64,000 nt of DNA from Lactobacillales bacterium (lineage in GTDB: Bacteria > Bacillota > Bacilli > Lactobacillales > Streptococcaceae), in NCBI GenBank assembly GCA_031261175.1, contig JAISJW010000001.1, positions 27,470 through 91,469 on the forward strand. Reading direction: 5' to 3'. A program made the position numbers and the translations under genes. Position 1 is the first letter of the stretch. Each line of letters opens with the position of its first letter. Shown here piece after piece: positions 27,923-36,427 of this stretch. The notes under the pieces were generated by a model that had not been told where the DNA came from, did not search any database, and saw nothing but the letters and a program-made list of their open reading frames with translations.

Positions 27923-28093
27923 CTACAGGATTTCTCCATCATTGTCAAAATAGACCGGAGCCATCGAAGGATCGTGCCACATCATTATTGGCAGGCCTGC
28001 TTCATCTAAGATTAGCGATTGATGGGTTGTGCCGAGCGCCGCAAAGGCGCGTAGACTTGCCCGGATGATTTTTTTTAGGATTTTCATACCCAT
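27923..28093 (-). CDS. Small peptide gene (56 aa), second of a coupled pair
   Basis: The ATG at 28091-28093 directly follows the stop codon of the upstream small gene (TTTTAAATG). A second in-frame ATG lies six bases on. The product begins with a basic amphipathic stretch (KILKKIIRASLRAFAALG) and ends acidic (VYFDNDGEIL). I recognise no family. A signal-peptide or peptide-pheromone precursor, or a small membrane-active protein, is possible. Tight coupling to the hydrophobic 43-residue gene, its own terminator and the nearby Rgg-type regulator support a real gene. Confidence 0.45.
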   Translation of the reverse strand: MGMKILKKIIRASLRAFAALGTTHQSLILDEAGLPIMMWHDPSMAPVYFDNDGEIL

Positions 28094-28225
28094 TTAAAAG
28101 TTGATTGGCGCAAGTGCGATAATTTGTGTGGCAGCGTCTTGATTTGCGGCTGTTACCACGATTATCCCCACTGCTACTACGACTGCTGCGACAAAAGTTG
28201 CGATTTCTAGTTTAGTTGTTTTCAT
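28094..28225 (-). CDS. Small hydrophobic peptide gene (43 aa), first of a coupled pair
   Basis: Starts with ATG at 28223-28225 after AAAGGGAAG. The product has a basic N-terminus, a hydrophobic core (FVAAVVVAVGIIVVTAA, residues 11-27) and a short tail ending IIALAPINF. This layout matches exported signalling-peptide precursors, in which the C-terminal residues are the mature pheromone, but it also fits a single-span membrane peptide. An extended -10 promoter (TGCTATAAT, 28279-28287 region) and a perfect palindrome TTGTAATATTACAA at 28260-28273 lie just upstream. An Rgg-family regulator is encoded about 700 bases away. Confidence 0.5.
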   Translation of the reverse strand: MKTTKLEIATFVAAVVVAVGIIVVTAANQDAATQIIALAPINF

Positions 28226-28259
28226 TTTTACTTCCCTTTCCCTATAAAACAATAATAAG

Positions 28260-28284
28260 TTGTAATATTACAATTATAATTATA
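28260..28284 (-). promoter_or_regulatory. Promoter and palindromic operator of the small-peptide operon
   Basis: TATAAT at 28279-28284 (minus strand) has an upstream TG extension. The perfect 14-bp palindrome TTGTAATATTACAA (28260-28273) begins about five bases downstream, at the expected transcription start. That is a typical position for repressor binding. The regulator is unknown. Confidence 0.55.
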
Positions 28285-28307
28285 GCAAAAATAGAAATAA
28301 ATAACAA

Positions 28308-28350
28308 AAAGAGTCTTAATAATTGCAAATTTGCAACCTTAAGACTCTTT
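28308..28350 (-). terminator. Terminator of the 75-aa membrane-protein gene
   Basis: AAAGAGTCTTAA and TTAAGACTCTTT are perfect 12-bp arms, followed on the minus strand by TTGTTATTT. The loop itself contains the palindrome TTGCAAATTTGCAA (28323-28336). Confidence 0.7.
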
Positions 28351-28391
28351 GGTCGATGTTTTACTGGTAACAAGAATCTGGGGAGATTATT

Positions 28392-28439
28392 ATGAACGGT
28401 CCCAGCAAAAGATCATTTATTTATAATTTTAAATCATAA
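28392..28439 (+). CDS. Possible 15-aa peptide gene
   Basis: A GGGGAG ribosome binding site seven bases before an ATG opens a 15-codon frame (MNGPSKRSFIYNFKS) ending in TAA. It lies between the terminator and the small membrane-protein gene, on the same strand as the Rgg-type gene. The quality of the binding site is the only support. A chance occurrence is quite possible. Confidence 0.2.
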   Translation: MNGPSKRSFIYNFKS

Positions 28440-28452
28440 ATACTTAATTAAA

Positions 28453-28680
28453 TTAGCAATCACGGATGACAAGAACGATTATTCCGATTAGCAAAATCGC
28501 GATAATAACGAATATCGGGATTACCGAGGAGAATGAGTAAATCCAGCTAATAATGGAATAAACAATAGATGCCGCGATAATCAGAACCCACGGCGCAACG
28601 CAAAAGATCAAGAACGGGAGAATAAATGGCGGCGGCGTATCACCGTAATTGTATTTTTTATATCTGACTTTACTCTTCAT
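28453..28680 (-). CDS. Small membrane protein with two predicted spans
   Basis: 75 residues. A basic N-terminus (KSKVRYKKYNYGD) is followed by hydrophobic segments at about 18-46 and 51-72, the latter ending VIRDC. The start follows AAGGGGC. No family is recognised. It lies head-to-head with the Rgg-type regulator and upstream of the small-peptide operon. A role as immunity or transport partner of the peptides is only a guess. Confidence 0.6.
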   Translation of the reverse strand: MKSKVRYKKYNYGDTPPPFILPFLIFCVAPWVLIIAASIVYSIISWIYSFSSVIPIFVIIAILLIGIIVLVIRDC

Positions 28681-28908
28681 TTCGAGCCCCTTTGTTGAAT
28701 CAATAACATAATTATATCAATTTCAAAAGGATATTGTTTTAAGATGAGCTTAACTAATCGGCCTATTTTTTCACAAAAATTTCAACAGTTGCCTGTGGAG
28801 CAAGTTTTGCCGATTGGAGTGGTTTTAATTGCCCGATTTTTCTTTTGAATTTTCCTGTGGAGCAAGAAATAAAGTTGCAAAACTCTTAAAAAACGTCTTA
28901 ATTTTTGT

Positions 28909-28914
28909 TATAAT
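28909..28914 (+). promoter_or_regulatory. -10 element of the Rgg-type gene
   Basis: TATAAT preceded by TTGT lies 22 bases before the chosen start codon. No good -35 hexamer is visible at 17 bases, so the promoter may need an activator, as is common for autoregulated Rgg genes. Confidence 0.45.
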
Positions 28915-28936
28915 TAGGGAAACGGAGGTGGCTGGA

Positions 28937-29860
28937 ATGGCACTGGACAATTTTAAATACTCGACGGGCGTTGGTTTCAAGCGGTTGCGCACGGCCTACA
29001 AGCTTTCGCAGGAGGACGCGGGCGCAGACGTGCTGGGGCCGACGACCATGTCGAAATTCGAGAACGGGAAAGTCGACATCAAGCTGTCGCAATTTTTCCA
29101 ACTGATGGACAACATCGGCAGTAGCCCGCGCGAATTTTTCGGGCAAACCAGCGCTTCGCGGGCCAATGCTTTCTTTACGGAAATCAAACGAATTATTGAC
29201 GAGGCCGATTTAGTTGGAGTTGACGCTTTGCGCTCTGAAATTGCTGAAGTTTTTGTTCATAACGAACACTTGCTGTCGCTTTATTTGGCAGTTGCGGATG
29301 TCGTTTTGACGGACTATAAGATTATCGAAAGTTCGAGCTATGACGATTCGGTTGGCGTGATTAATTCCCACTTGGCTGATTTAGGGCTTGGGACGACACT
29401 CGATTTCGCGATTATCGTGAACTGTTCTTATGTAATCGACGAGCAAATTTTGCGTGATATTTTCGCTGATTTTAAGGCTAATTTTTTCGGCAAGAAAAAC
29501 TATGTCATCTATGACAGGTTGACGCTTGGCGTTTGTTTTAGCATTTTATGTCGGATGATTGATGATGGTCATTACACTGATGCACTGCGGTTGATCGATG
29601 AATTCTCGGATGAGTTTGGCATCGACCACGTCAATTTCAAAGTCGACTTTCTTTCGTCTAAGGCACTGATTTTACTGATGCAAGGCCGGATGGCCGAAGC
29701 CAACCAACTCATCGCCTCAATCAATATGGGGATCGTTATCCTCTTGCCCCTTGACGCCCAACGAGCAATCTCGGAAATGTTCTTCCAAGCTCGCGAAAAG
29801 ATCAAAAATGACGAACTTATCATTTTAAAAGAATGGCGCAACCTATTTATTCCTGAATAA
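28937..29860 (+). CDS. Rgg/MutR-type transcriptional regulator
   Basis: 307 residues from the ATG at 28937, chosen because GGAGGTGG lies just upstream and the -10 element lies within the longer frame. An N-terminal XRE helix-turn-helix at about 9-65 (GFKRLRTAYKLSQEDAGAD ... KFENGKVDIKL) is followed by a helical C-terminal region of about 240 residues typical of Rgg proteins, which bind short peptides. Such regulators usually control neighbouring genes in response to small exported peptides. The coupled peptide genes at 27923-28225 are candidates. A terminator (29866-29890) follows. The cognate peptide is not proven. Confidence 0.85.
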   Translation: MALDNFKYSTGVGFKRLRTAYKLSQEDAGADVLGPTTMSKFENGKVDIKLSQFFQLMDNIGSSPREFFGQTSASRANAFFTEIKRIIDEADLVGVDALRSEIAEVFVHNEHLLSLYLAVADVVLTDYKIIESSSYDDSVGVINSHLADLGLGTTLDFAIIVNCSYVIDEQILRDIFADFKANFFGKKNYVIYDRLTLGVCFSILCRMIDDGHYTDALRLIDEFSDEFGIDHVNFKVDFLSSKALILLMQGRMAEANQLIASINMGIVILLPLDAQRAISEMFFQAREKIKNDELIILKEWRNLFIPE

Positions 29861-29865
29861 ACGCA

Positions 29866-29890
29866 AAAAGAGACCGATTTGGTCTCTTTT
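29866..29890 (+). terminator. Terminator of the Rgg-type gene
   Basis: AAAGAGACC-GATTT-GGTCTCTTTT is a 9-bp stem with a T-run a few bases after the stop codon. Confidence 0.85.
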
Positions 29891-29957
29891 ATATTGGCCT
29901 AATCACTTTTAAGCCGTTTTTGGGACAATTCAGCCCTCGAATTGCAAAAAAAACGCG

Positions 29958-30539
29958 TTAAAAGTTAATTCGCGATTTTAACCACTCATCGCGGTATAGA
30001 ATTGACCAGTATAAATCGACAAATTCTTCGTTGTTATACTTGTCGCCATCTTTGATGATGCAGTGATGCTTCATTCCGACGTTTTTCGCAATCTTGGCAC
30101 TTGCCTCGTTTCCCTTTATGTACCCAATTCGCATGTGTTTAAAGCCTAGTTTTTCGAAGCCTAAGTCGACAATTGCCTGAGCTGCCTCGGTCATGATGCC
30201 CCGCCCCCAAAATTCTTCTTGCAAAGCGTACATTAAATCAGCTTTTTTCACGTCGTTATTCATGCCGATTATTTCGATTAGCCCGATTGCTTCCCCGGTT
30301 TCTTTTAGTTCGATAACGTATCTGCCGAGTGGGTCGCCGACGTAATCCGTCGCGAGCAATTCTTGCATTTCGATGATGTCAGTTCTCACGCGGAACCCGA
30401 TGAGCGAGATAACTTTTGGGTTGCTCCACATTTTCAGCAAATCCTGCGCGTCATCGAGTCTGAACGTCCGCAATGTCAATCTAGGCGTTTCGACTATCTG
30501 ATTTTCAGCTAATAACAGTTTTAGTGATTTCTCTTTCAC
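29958..30539 (-). CDS. GNAT-family N-acetyltransferase, RimJ/RimL-like
   Basis: 193 residues. The segment VETPRLTLRTFRLDDAQDLL near residue 17 is characteristic of the RimJ/RimL (Acetyltransf_3) subgroup. EEFWGRGIMTEAAQAIVDLGF is the acetyl-CoA-binding motif A, and GNEASAKIAKNVGMK is motif B. It acetylates an amino group from acetyl-CoA; the substrate cannot be read from sequence. It lies 12 bases downstream of the phosphatase gene and is probably co-transcribed with it. Confidence 0.85.
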   Translation of the reverse strand: MKEKSLKLLLAENQIVETPRLTLRTFRLDDAQDLLKMWSNPKVISLIGFRVRTDIIEMQELLATDYVGDPLGRYVIELKETGEAIGLIEIIGMNNDVKKADLMYALQEEFWGRGIMTEAAQAIVDLGFEKLGFKHMRIGYIKGNEASAKIAKNVGMKHHCIIKDGDKYNNEEFVDLYWSILYRDEWLKSRINF

Positions 30540-30551
30540 TGGGTGGACTCC

Positions 30552-31277
30552 TTAAAGGATCATTTTGATATTTAGTTTTTCTTTTTCAATTTCGTTTGGC
30601 GGAAGTTCTAAGCCGCGGTCGATGTATGAAGTGTCGCCGTGGCGATCGACGCTTAACTTGCCCGCTTTAAAGTCGACGATAGAGACGCTCGCGTTGAGAA
30701 TCTGGTTGTTGCGGCTCTCGTTGTCGACGAGCCAGAGGAAGAGGCCAATCGTCATGCCGTGGCTGACCACGATGATGTTCTCATGGCCGGCAGCCTCGGC
30801 CTGCTTCAAGATATCCATAAATCCACCGTGGACGCGGTTAGCTAGGTCCTCGTAATTTTCCGACCAACCCGCTGTGTCGACTTCGTAAATCGCGTTCGCC
30901 AAATCTTTGTATGTCGCCTGTTCGGGATCACCGAGATGGTCGAACGCACTCGTTCTCGGGAGAACGCCGAATGCTTCGGAGTCGAACGCGCCGTCCATCG
31001 ATCCAAAGCACCACTCGCGGATGCGCTCGTCGCGGCGATACTCGATTTCGTTTTCCGGTTGGAACTCCATCATAATATCAGTCATCGTTTCAATCGTGCG
31101 CCCCATGTCGCTCGAATAGGCAGCGTCGAATTTCAGCCCAGCTGCTTTAAGGCCCCTTCCAAGCGCTCTAACGCGTTCTTTCCCGGCTGCCGTCAGCGGC
31201 GAATCGCACCAACCTTGCGCGCGCCCAATTGTGTTGAAGCGCGTTTTCCCGTGACGAATCAAATACATTCTTACCAT
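30552..31277 (-). CDS. Histidine phosphatase family protein (phosphoglycerate-mutase-like)
   Basis: 241 residues. The catalytic motif YLIRHGKTRFN (His at about residue 9) is followed by GRAQGWCDSPLTAAG and the second catalytic histidine in IVVSHGMTIG at about 173. Family members hydrolyse phosphate esters. This size and the RHGKT variant fit a broad-specificity phosphatase and not the glycolytic mutase. The ATG nine bases on (MYLIRHGK) is an alternative start. It forms a pair with the acetyltransferase. Confidence 0.85.
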   Translation of the reverse strand: MVRMYLIRHGKTRFNTIGRAQGWCDSPLTAAGKERVRALGRGLKAAGLKFDAAYSSDMGRTIETMTDIMMEFQPENEIEYRRDERIREWCFGSMDGAFDSEAFGVLPRTSAFDHLGDPEQATYKDLANAIYEVDTAGWSENYEDLANRVHGGFMDILKQAEAAGHENIIVVSHGMTIGLFLWLVDNESRNNQILNASVSIVDFKAGKLSVDRHGDTSYIDRGLELPPNEIEKEKLNIKMIL

Positions 31278-31346
31278 ATCAAATTTCCTCCTGTGTCGTT
31301 AGTTTAAGTATACCAACTTGGTCGGGATTTTTCAATGATTTTTGAA

Positions 31347-31481
31347 AAACCGCCCTGGATGACAGGATTTTTCGGAAAAAGGTCGATTTTTGGCAGTTGA
31401 GGGCGGGTATAAATTTTATACCCGCCCTCAACTGCCAAAATAAGGCCAAAAATCAGAAAATCTTGTCATCAGGGGCGGTTT
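31347..31481. repeat. Nested hairpins at the end of the aminotransferase gene
   Basis: An outer inverted repeat (31347-31371 with about 31457-31481) encloses a perfect odd palindrome at 31388-31440: 26-bp arms (TTTTGGCAGTTGAGGGCGGG and on) around one central T. The outer right arm reaches into the stop codon of the aminotransferase gene (31480-31482). Confidence 0.85.
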
Positions 31482-32364
31482 ATGGATTGCTCAGTAAATA
31501 TTCGTTTAGACGTTCGTTTAATTTTTTGTCGACGTAGATATTTTGACCGTCGAGTTCTTTGATGGCGGCGGCTTGACGTCCGCTCGACAAAAGCCATAGT
31601 CCGTCCGCCTCATATAGGGCGTCCTTCGGAACTAATTCATAAGCCGTCGTGTAACCTGACTTCTCTAAAAAGTCGAAAGCGCGTTTTTGCGTCGTTCCTT
31701 CAAGAACTCCACTATCCAGGCGAGTCGTGACAAACTTCGAGCCGAAGCGGGCAAGTAAATTCGACGTCGGCCCTTCTAAAGCGAACCCGTCACTGCTGAT
31801 AAACAAGACGTCATCGGCTCCGCGGCGTTTCGCCTCGCGGCCAACTGCTTTATTTACTGCATAACTCAAAGTCTTAGCTCCTTGCAGCAACCAAGGCGAA
31901 GTCTTCGGCACGCTTGTCGAATAACCGCGATCAAGCGTCACTACTTTGATCCCATCAATCCGCACTGTGCGTGGCGTCGTGAATTCCATAAAGTGCAACC
32001 ACACCGTTGGCAGGCAGATCCCGGCATCCAAACATTCTTCCGGCCCGCGCGTTACAACGAGCTTGATTACGTATTCTTGGCTTCCATTAAATTCATCCAA
32101 TTTTTCAAACGCCTCAGCCGCTTCCACAACTGCGCTCTTCAAAACATCGAAATCCAATTCATCCGCCAAATCCAAAATCACAGCCGACTTCTCAAGCCTC
32201 GCGATATGCGCATCCAAAGATTGCACTGCCCCACGAGCCAAGCTGAAACTCTCAAAAATCCCGTCCCCACGCGTGATTCCAAGATCGCTCACAACGACTT
32301 CTGGCACATCTTTTGTCGTCATTTTCAACTCGCCCGTGCGAGCGTTCACCATAAATACTCTCAT
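31480..32364 (-). CDS. Class-IV PLP aminotransferase, aminodeoxychorismate-lyase-like
   Basis: 294 residues, of the fold shared by PabC, D-amino-acid and branched-chain aminotransferases. GITRGDGIFESF near residue 31 is the typical N-terminal motif. The PLP lysine is in LLQGAKTLSYAVNK (about 165), and DVLFISSDGFALEGPTSNLLA precedes the phosphate-binding turn. 4-amino-4-deoxychorismate lyase (folate synthesis) is likeliest, but no pabAB is visible, so an aminotransferase role is possible. It starts four bases after queH and is probably in the accDA-queH transcript. The start follows TAGGGA. Confidence 0.8.
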   Translation of the reverse strand: MRVFMVNARTGELKMTTKDVPEVVVSDLGITRGDGIFESFSLARGAVQSLDAHIARLEKSAVILDLADELDFDVLKSAVVEAAEAFEKLDEFNGSQEYVIKLVVTRGPEECLDAGICLPTVWLHFMEFTTPRTVRIDGIKVVTLDRGYSTSVPKTSPWLLQGAKTLSYAVNKAVGREAKRRGADDVLFISSDGFALEGPTSNLLARFGSKFVTTRLDSGVLEGTTQKRAFDFLEKSGYTTAYELVPKDALYEADGLWLLSSGRQAAAIKELDGQNIYVDKKLNERLNEYLLSNP

Positions 32365-32368
32365 TTCC

Positions 32369-33019
32369 CTACTCCTCGATAAAAATTTCCGGGTCGACGC
32401 CCTGCTTCAACGCGCCGAACACGCACCCGCAGTACCCCTGCCGGTAGATCCCGAATTCTTCCGACAACTCCACGCTCCGGTTGTAACCTCCGCGCTTTTT
32501 AAAATCGCTAGGCAAGTAATTCGCATACCGCAAACCGAGCTCATTGATATTCGCCGTATTTTTCATCGGCGAAAGCGTCAGCGACGTCGCGAAATAATCG
32601 AACCCTAATTCGCTAGCCAATCGCGATGCCTCAGCCAACCGTAAATCAAAACAGAAATCACACCGAGCACCTCGTTCAGGTTCATCCTGCAAACCACGCG
32701 CCACAACCTCTGCCTTAAACTCTTCAGGCTTATACTCGCCAACAATAATTTTAATATCGCGCGAATACTTAGTATTAAATTCTTCAATAAAACGAATCTG
32801 TTCCGCCAACCTCAACTCATACTCCGAGCGAGGGTGAATATTTCCATTATAAAAATAAACCGTGACGTCGCACCCCTCACTTGCCCGCTCTAAGGACGCG
32901 GTTGAGCACGGTGCGCAACAAGTGTGAACAAGCAGCCGAGGCCGCCCGTCCACACTTGCGATTGTGTCTTGGAATTTTCTGTCGTAGTTGATTTTAGTTG
33001 AATTTCCTAAATCTTTCAT
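32369..33019 (-). CDS. queH: Epoxyqueuosine reductase QueH
   Basis: QueH reduces epoxyqueuosine to queuosine in tRNA wobble positions and is the non-homologous replacement for QueG. In 216 residues the paired cysteines are all present: HTCCAPCS (about 33-40), [11 protein letters not shown] (about 117) and YCGCVFG near the C-terminus. These bind the iron-sulfur cluster and a metal. The start overlaps the end of accA by 26 bases, which suggests co-translation in the acc operon. It has no metabolic link to fatty acids that I can see. Confidence 0.9.
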   Translation of the reverse strand: MKDLGNSTKINYDRKFQDTIASVDGRPRLLVHTCCAPCSTASLERASEGCDVTVYFYNGNIHPRSEYELRLAEQIRFIEEFNTKYSRDIKIIVGEYKPEEFKAEVVARGLQDEPERGARCDFCFDLRLAEASRLASELGFDYFATSLTLSPMKNTANINELGLRYANYLPSDFKKRGGYNRSVELSEEFGIYRQGYCGCVFGALKQGVDPEIFIEE

Positions 33020-33767
33020 AGCGTTGCGCCACCAAATCTTCGACTTTCCACTTCGTGAAGTCGTTTAATTTTTCGATCAAAGCCGCTTTCAGATCAGCGT
33101 TGATGTCCTCTTGCGTGCGGTCAGATTCCGTAATCACGCGCTCGATAATCCCCATTTCAAGGAGCTCGCTCGCTGTAATCTTCATCACCTCAGCCGCCTC
33201 TTGAACGCGCGAATCGTCCTTCCACAGAATCGACGCGAACCCTTCCGGCGAAAGCACCGCATAAATCGAGTTCTCAAGCATCCAAACTTCGTTTGTCACG
33301 GCAAGTGCCAGCGCCCCACCAGAGCCACCTTCGCCTAAAATGATCGAAATCGACGGAACTTTAAGGTCGGCCATTTCCATCAAGTTGCGGGCAATTGCCT
33401 CGCCCTGTCCGCGCTCTTCAGCGTCCAGACCTGGGTAAGCCCCTGCCGTATTGACAAAAGTAATCACGGGACGGTTGAACTTCTCAGCCTGCTTCATCAA
33501 ACGAAGCGCCTTGCGATAACCTTCGGGCTTAACCCCGCCGAAATTACGTTTCAAATTTTCTGCTAAATCACGACCTTTTTGAATCCCGATGACCGTTACC
33601 GGTTTTCCATCGAGCAAAGCGATCCCTCCGACACAAGCTGCGTCGTCGGCAAATTGACGATCCCCGTGGAATTCGTGGAAATCATCGAAAATTGCCTCAA
33701 AATATTCTAAAGCAGTAAAACGGTCTTGCGCCCGCGCATTCTGCACTACTTCCCAAATATTACTCAT
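32994..33767 (-). CDS. accA: Acetyl-CoA carboxylase carboxyltransferase subunit alpha
   Basis: With AccD it transfers carboxyl from biotin to acetyl-CoA, giving malonyl-CoA for fatty-acid synthesis. 257 residues of the crotonase-like fold. [38 protein letters not shown] and [14 protein letters not shown] are diagnostic. The start at 33767 shares one base with the accD stop (TAATG), a coupling arrangement, and follows AAGGGGTGG. The length is short relative to proteobacterial AccA (about 319) but normal for lactic acid bacteria. No fab genes are in the window, so accDA seems separated from a fab cluster here. Confidence 0.94.
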   Translation of the reverse strand: MSNIWEVVQNARAQDRFTALEYFEAIFDDFHEFHGDRQFADDAACVGGIALLDGKPVTVIGIQKGRDLAENLKRNFGGVKPEGYRKALRLMKQAEKFNRPVITFVNTAGAYPGLDAEERGQGEAIARNLMEMADLKVPSISIILGEGGSGGALALAVTNEVWMLENSIYAVLSPEGFASILWKDDSRVQEAAEVMKITASELLEMGIIERVITESDRTQEDINADLKAALIEKLNDFTKWKVEDLVAQRYERFRKFN

Positions 33768-34642
33768 TAATTCCACCCCTTACTATGAATTGCAAGGATA
33801 TTCCCTAATTCATCTCTTAATTTCGCGCGTTCGACGATAGCGTCAACGAAGCCGACGTCTTGCAGGAATTCCGCTTTTTGGAATTCATCCGGCAATTTTT
33901 GGCGGATTGTGCTTTCGATTACGCGGCGTCCTGCGAAGCCAATCAAGGCTTTCGGTTCGGCTAAAATGATGTCGCCTTCCATCGCGAAACTTGCCGTAAC
34001 GCCCCCGGTTGTTGGGTCCGTCAAGACGGTCACGTATAAAAGTCCGGCGTTCGAGTGTTTTTTCACGGCTGCTGACGTTTTCGCCATTTGCATCAGCGAG
34101 AAGATTCCCTCCTGCATGCGTGCGCCGCCTGAGGCAGTAAAGACCACAACGGGCAAGTGAAGCTCCGTCGCGCGCTCGAATGCCCGCGTGATTTTTTCGC
34201 CGACGATGGTGTTCAGGCTTCCCATTAGGAAGTTCGGATTCATCACCGCGATAACTAGCGGGTGGCCGTCGATCGTGGCACGTCCTGTTAAGACCGCTTC
34301 TGAGTCGCCGGTTTTTTCTTTATTTTGGGCAACTTTTTCAGCGTAGCCTGGGAAGTTCAACGGGTCACGAGTTGTTAAATCTGTGTCCCACTCTTCGAAC
34401 GAGCCAGTGTCGACCGTGTATTTCAGACGACGACGAGCCGTGATGCGGAACGAGTAGCCACAGTGCGGACAAACGCGTAGACTGCCGATTTCCTTCATAT
34501 ATAAAGTGCGTTTACAACCCGGACATTTCGTCCAAAGGTGCGAAGGCACTTCAACTTTTTGTTCTGGTGCTTCGGTTGTATCCGATGCGTGATTTGGATT
34601 CAAGCGCAGCGTGCGCCCTTTTTTGTTTTCAAACAAAGCCAT
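33767..34642 (-). CDS. accD: Acetyl-CoA carboxylase carboxyltransferase subunit beta
   Basis: 291 residues. The N-terminal zinc ribbon is complete with [10 protein letters not shown] and [10 protein letters not shown] (four cysteines at about residues 38-60). The carboxyltransferase core shows [19 protein letters not shown] and [18 protein letters not shown] place the start at the ATG of MALFENKK (34642), which has AAGGAG seven bases upstream. It is the first gene of accD-accA-queH-aminotransferase and faces away from the decarboxylase gene. Confidence 0.94.
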   Translation of the reverse strand: MALFENKKGRTLRLNPNHASDTTEAPEQKVEVPSHLWTKCPGCKRTLYMKEIGSLRVCPHCGYSFRITARRRLKYTVDTGSFEEWDTDLTTRDPLNFPGYAEKVAQNKEKTGDSEAVLTGRATIDGHPLVIAVMNPNFLMGSLNTIVGEKITRAFERATELHLPVVVFTASGGARMQEGIFSLMQMAKTSAAVKKHSNAGLLYVTVLTDPTTGGVTASFAMEGDIILAEPKALIGFAGRRVIESTIRQKLPDEFQKAEFLQDVGFVDAIVERAKLRDELGNILAIHSKGWN

Positions 34643-34798
34643 TTTCAATCTCCTTTGATTAAAGATTTTGCACTAATAATTATACCAAAATTTCCTTTTC
34701 ATTTCATTTCATAACATTTTCACTTAATATTTAGGATGGGCAGCGCCATAAAAGGGGCAAAAATGTTATAATTTGTTGACTAATAAAAGGGGTAAATC

Positions 34799-36376
34799 AT
34801 GATTACTATTTCTGAATATTTAATAAAACGGTTGGCGGAAGTCGGCTGTACTGACATCTTCGGCGTGCCCGGAGATTATAACCTTCCGTTCTTCGACGTT
34901 TTGAGCGCGTCAGACTCGAAATGGATCGGCTGTGCCAACGAACTGAACGCCGGCTACGCTGCTGATGGCTACGCTCGCAAACGCGGCTTCGGGGCAATTC
35001 TAACGACCTACGGCGTCGGTGAACTTTCGGCAATTAACGCCATCGCCGGCTCGTTTACGGAAAACGTTCCCGTCTTAAAAATCGTCGGAGCACCCGCTAC
35101 GGCTTTGGTTGCACGCGGCGCAATCGTCCATCATTCTTTGGCTCAAGGTCAATTCGATACTTTTGAAAACTGCTTTAAGAATGTTACGGTTTACGCCGCA
35201 ACAGTGACGCGCGAAAACGCTGCATTCCACATCGATGCCGCTATCGAGAAAGCTTTCGCTGAAAAACGTCCAGCTTATATTTCAATTCCAGTTGATTTAT
35301 TTAGCGCTGAAATTGCTGAGCCGGAATGTCCGTTAGTTCTTGATTGGACACCTGGTTCAACTGATGTTAGCTCTATCGTGGAGCTACTTGCCAAGGCGGA
35401 ACGCCCTGTGATTTTCCCCGGTTTTGCGCTTAAACGCTACGCCGGTTTAGTTGCTAAAGTTGAGGCTTTGGTTGACAAGTTGAACTTGCCGTTCGCGAGC
35501 TTTTTGATGAGTAAAGGCGTTTTGAACGAGGCGCACCCGAACAATTTGGGGATTTACTTCCACAACGCCGGCTCAGATACGGCGCAACAATACATTGAAA
35601 ATAGCGATTGCGTGATCTTTTTAGGCGAAAAAATCAGCGACGGTCCATCTAATAAATTCCAAGCAAAAATTCCTTATGATAAAACGGTAGTTGTGACGAG
35701 TGAGGACTTTAACTTGCCCGCAGTTGTCGATGCTTTGCTCGAGTTGGATTTACACTTCGACGCCGAGTTTACACACGTCGAAGCTGCTCCGATTAAGACT
35801 GAATTTTCTGATGCGCCTTTGACGGTCGAAGGATTCCAAAAAATGGTCTACGACTTCACACGTGCAGGCGACAACTTATCTCTCGAAACCGGCACGACGT
35901 CGTTCGGCTTGAGCGTCGACCCCCAACGCGCTGGCGTGAACTACTCGATGCAAATCATCTGGGGCGCAATCGGCTACTCGCTGCCCGCAACGCTTGGCGG
36001 AGCAATTGCCGCACCTGACGAACGCCACTTGCTTATAATCGGCGACGGCTCGTTCCAATTGACGTTCAACGACTTAGGCCTAATCACGCGCCAAGGCTTG
36101 AAACCGATCATCTTCGTCGTCGACAACGACGGCTACACGATCGAACGCGCCATCCACGGCCCCGAAGAAGAGTTCAACGACATCGCTCGCTGGAACTACG
36201 CAGCGATTCCCGCTGCACTCGGCGTCGCAGCTGACGTCCACGAAGCCACTAGCGAAGCTGAATTGGCCAAGGTATTGGTTGATGTTTCGGCCGCCGCTGA
36301 CCGTGCCCACTTCGTCGTCGTCAAAACCGACAAATTCGACTACCCCAACACATTGAAACGCTTTACAGGTAAATAG
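34799..36376 (+). CDS. Thiamine-diphosphate-dependent 2-oxo-acid decarboxylase (indolepyruvate/branched-chain keto-acid type)
   Basis: 525 residues. The catalytic glutamate is in GCANELNAGYAADGYAR (about residue 48), the His pair is in IVHHSLAQG, and the ThDP/Mg motif runs from GDGSFQLTFNDLG to DNDGYT. It most resembles the lactococcal indolepyruvate/branched-chain 2-oxo-acid decarboxylases that make aldehydes from transaminated amino acids. Pyruvate decarboxylase cannot be excluded by eye. The promoter has TTATAAT near 34763 and AAAGGGG before ATG. A terminator follows at 36384. A decayed copy of its last 27 codons plus the terminator lies 660 bases downstream. Confidence 0.9.
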   Translation: MITISEYLIKRLAEVGCTDIFGVPGDYNLPFFDVLSASDSKWIGCANELNAGYAADGYARKRGFGAILTTYGVGELSAINAIAGSFTENVPVLKIVGAPATALVARGAIVHHSLAQGQFDTFENCFKNVTVYAATVTRENAAFHIDAAIEKAFAEKRPAYISIPVDLFSAEIAEPECPLVLDWTPGSTDVSSIVELLAKAERPVIFPGFALKRYAGLVAKVEALVDKLNLPFASFLMSKGVLNEAHPNNLGIYFHNAGSDTAQQYIENSDCVIFLGEKISDGPSNKFQAKIPYDKTVVVTSEDFNLPAVVDALLELDLHFDAEFTHVEAAPIKTEFSDAPLTVEGFQKMVYDFTRAGDNLSLETGTTSFGLSVDPQRAGVNYSMQIIWGAIGYSLPATLGGAIAAPDERHLLIIGDGSFQLTFNDLGLITRQGLKPIIFVVDNDGYTIERAIHGPEEEFNDIARWNYAAIPAALGVAADVHEATSEAELAKVLVDVSAAADRAHFVVVKTDKFDYPNTLKRFTGK

Positions 36377-36383
36377 CATAAAC

Positions 36384-36418
36384 GAAAAGCCAAGTCACCT
36401 GCGACTTGGCTTTCGTTT
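36384..36418. terminator. Bidirectional terminator between the decarboxylase and the ArsC-like gene
   Basis: AAAGCCAAGTC-ACCTGC-GACTTGGCTTT forms a strong stem flanked by A- and T-rich sequence. The same hairpin recurs at 37053-37082. Confidence 0.9.
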
Positions 36419-36427
36419 TACTTTTGA

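Noticed and set aside
29096-29190. Longer N-terminus (36 more codons) for the Rgg-type regulator
   Set aside because: The added segment contains the -10 element and GGAGGTGG and does not resemble the start of an XRE-type domain; the ATG at 28937 is better placed.
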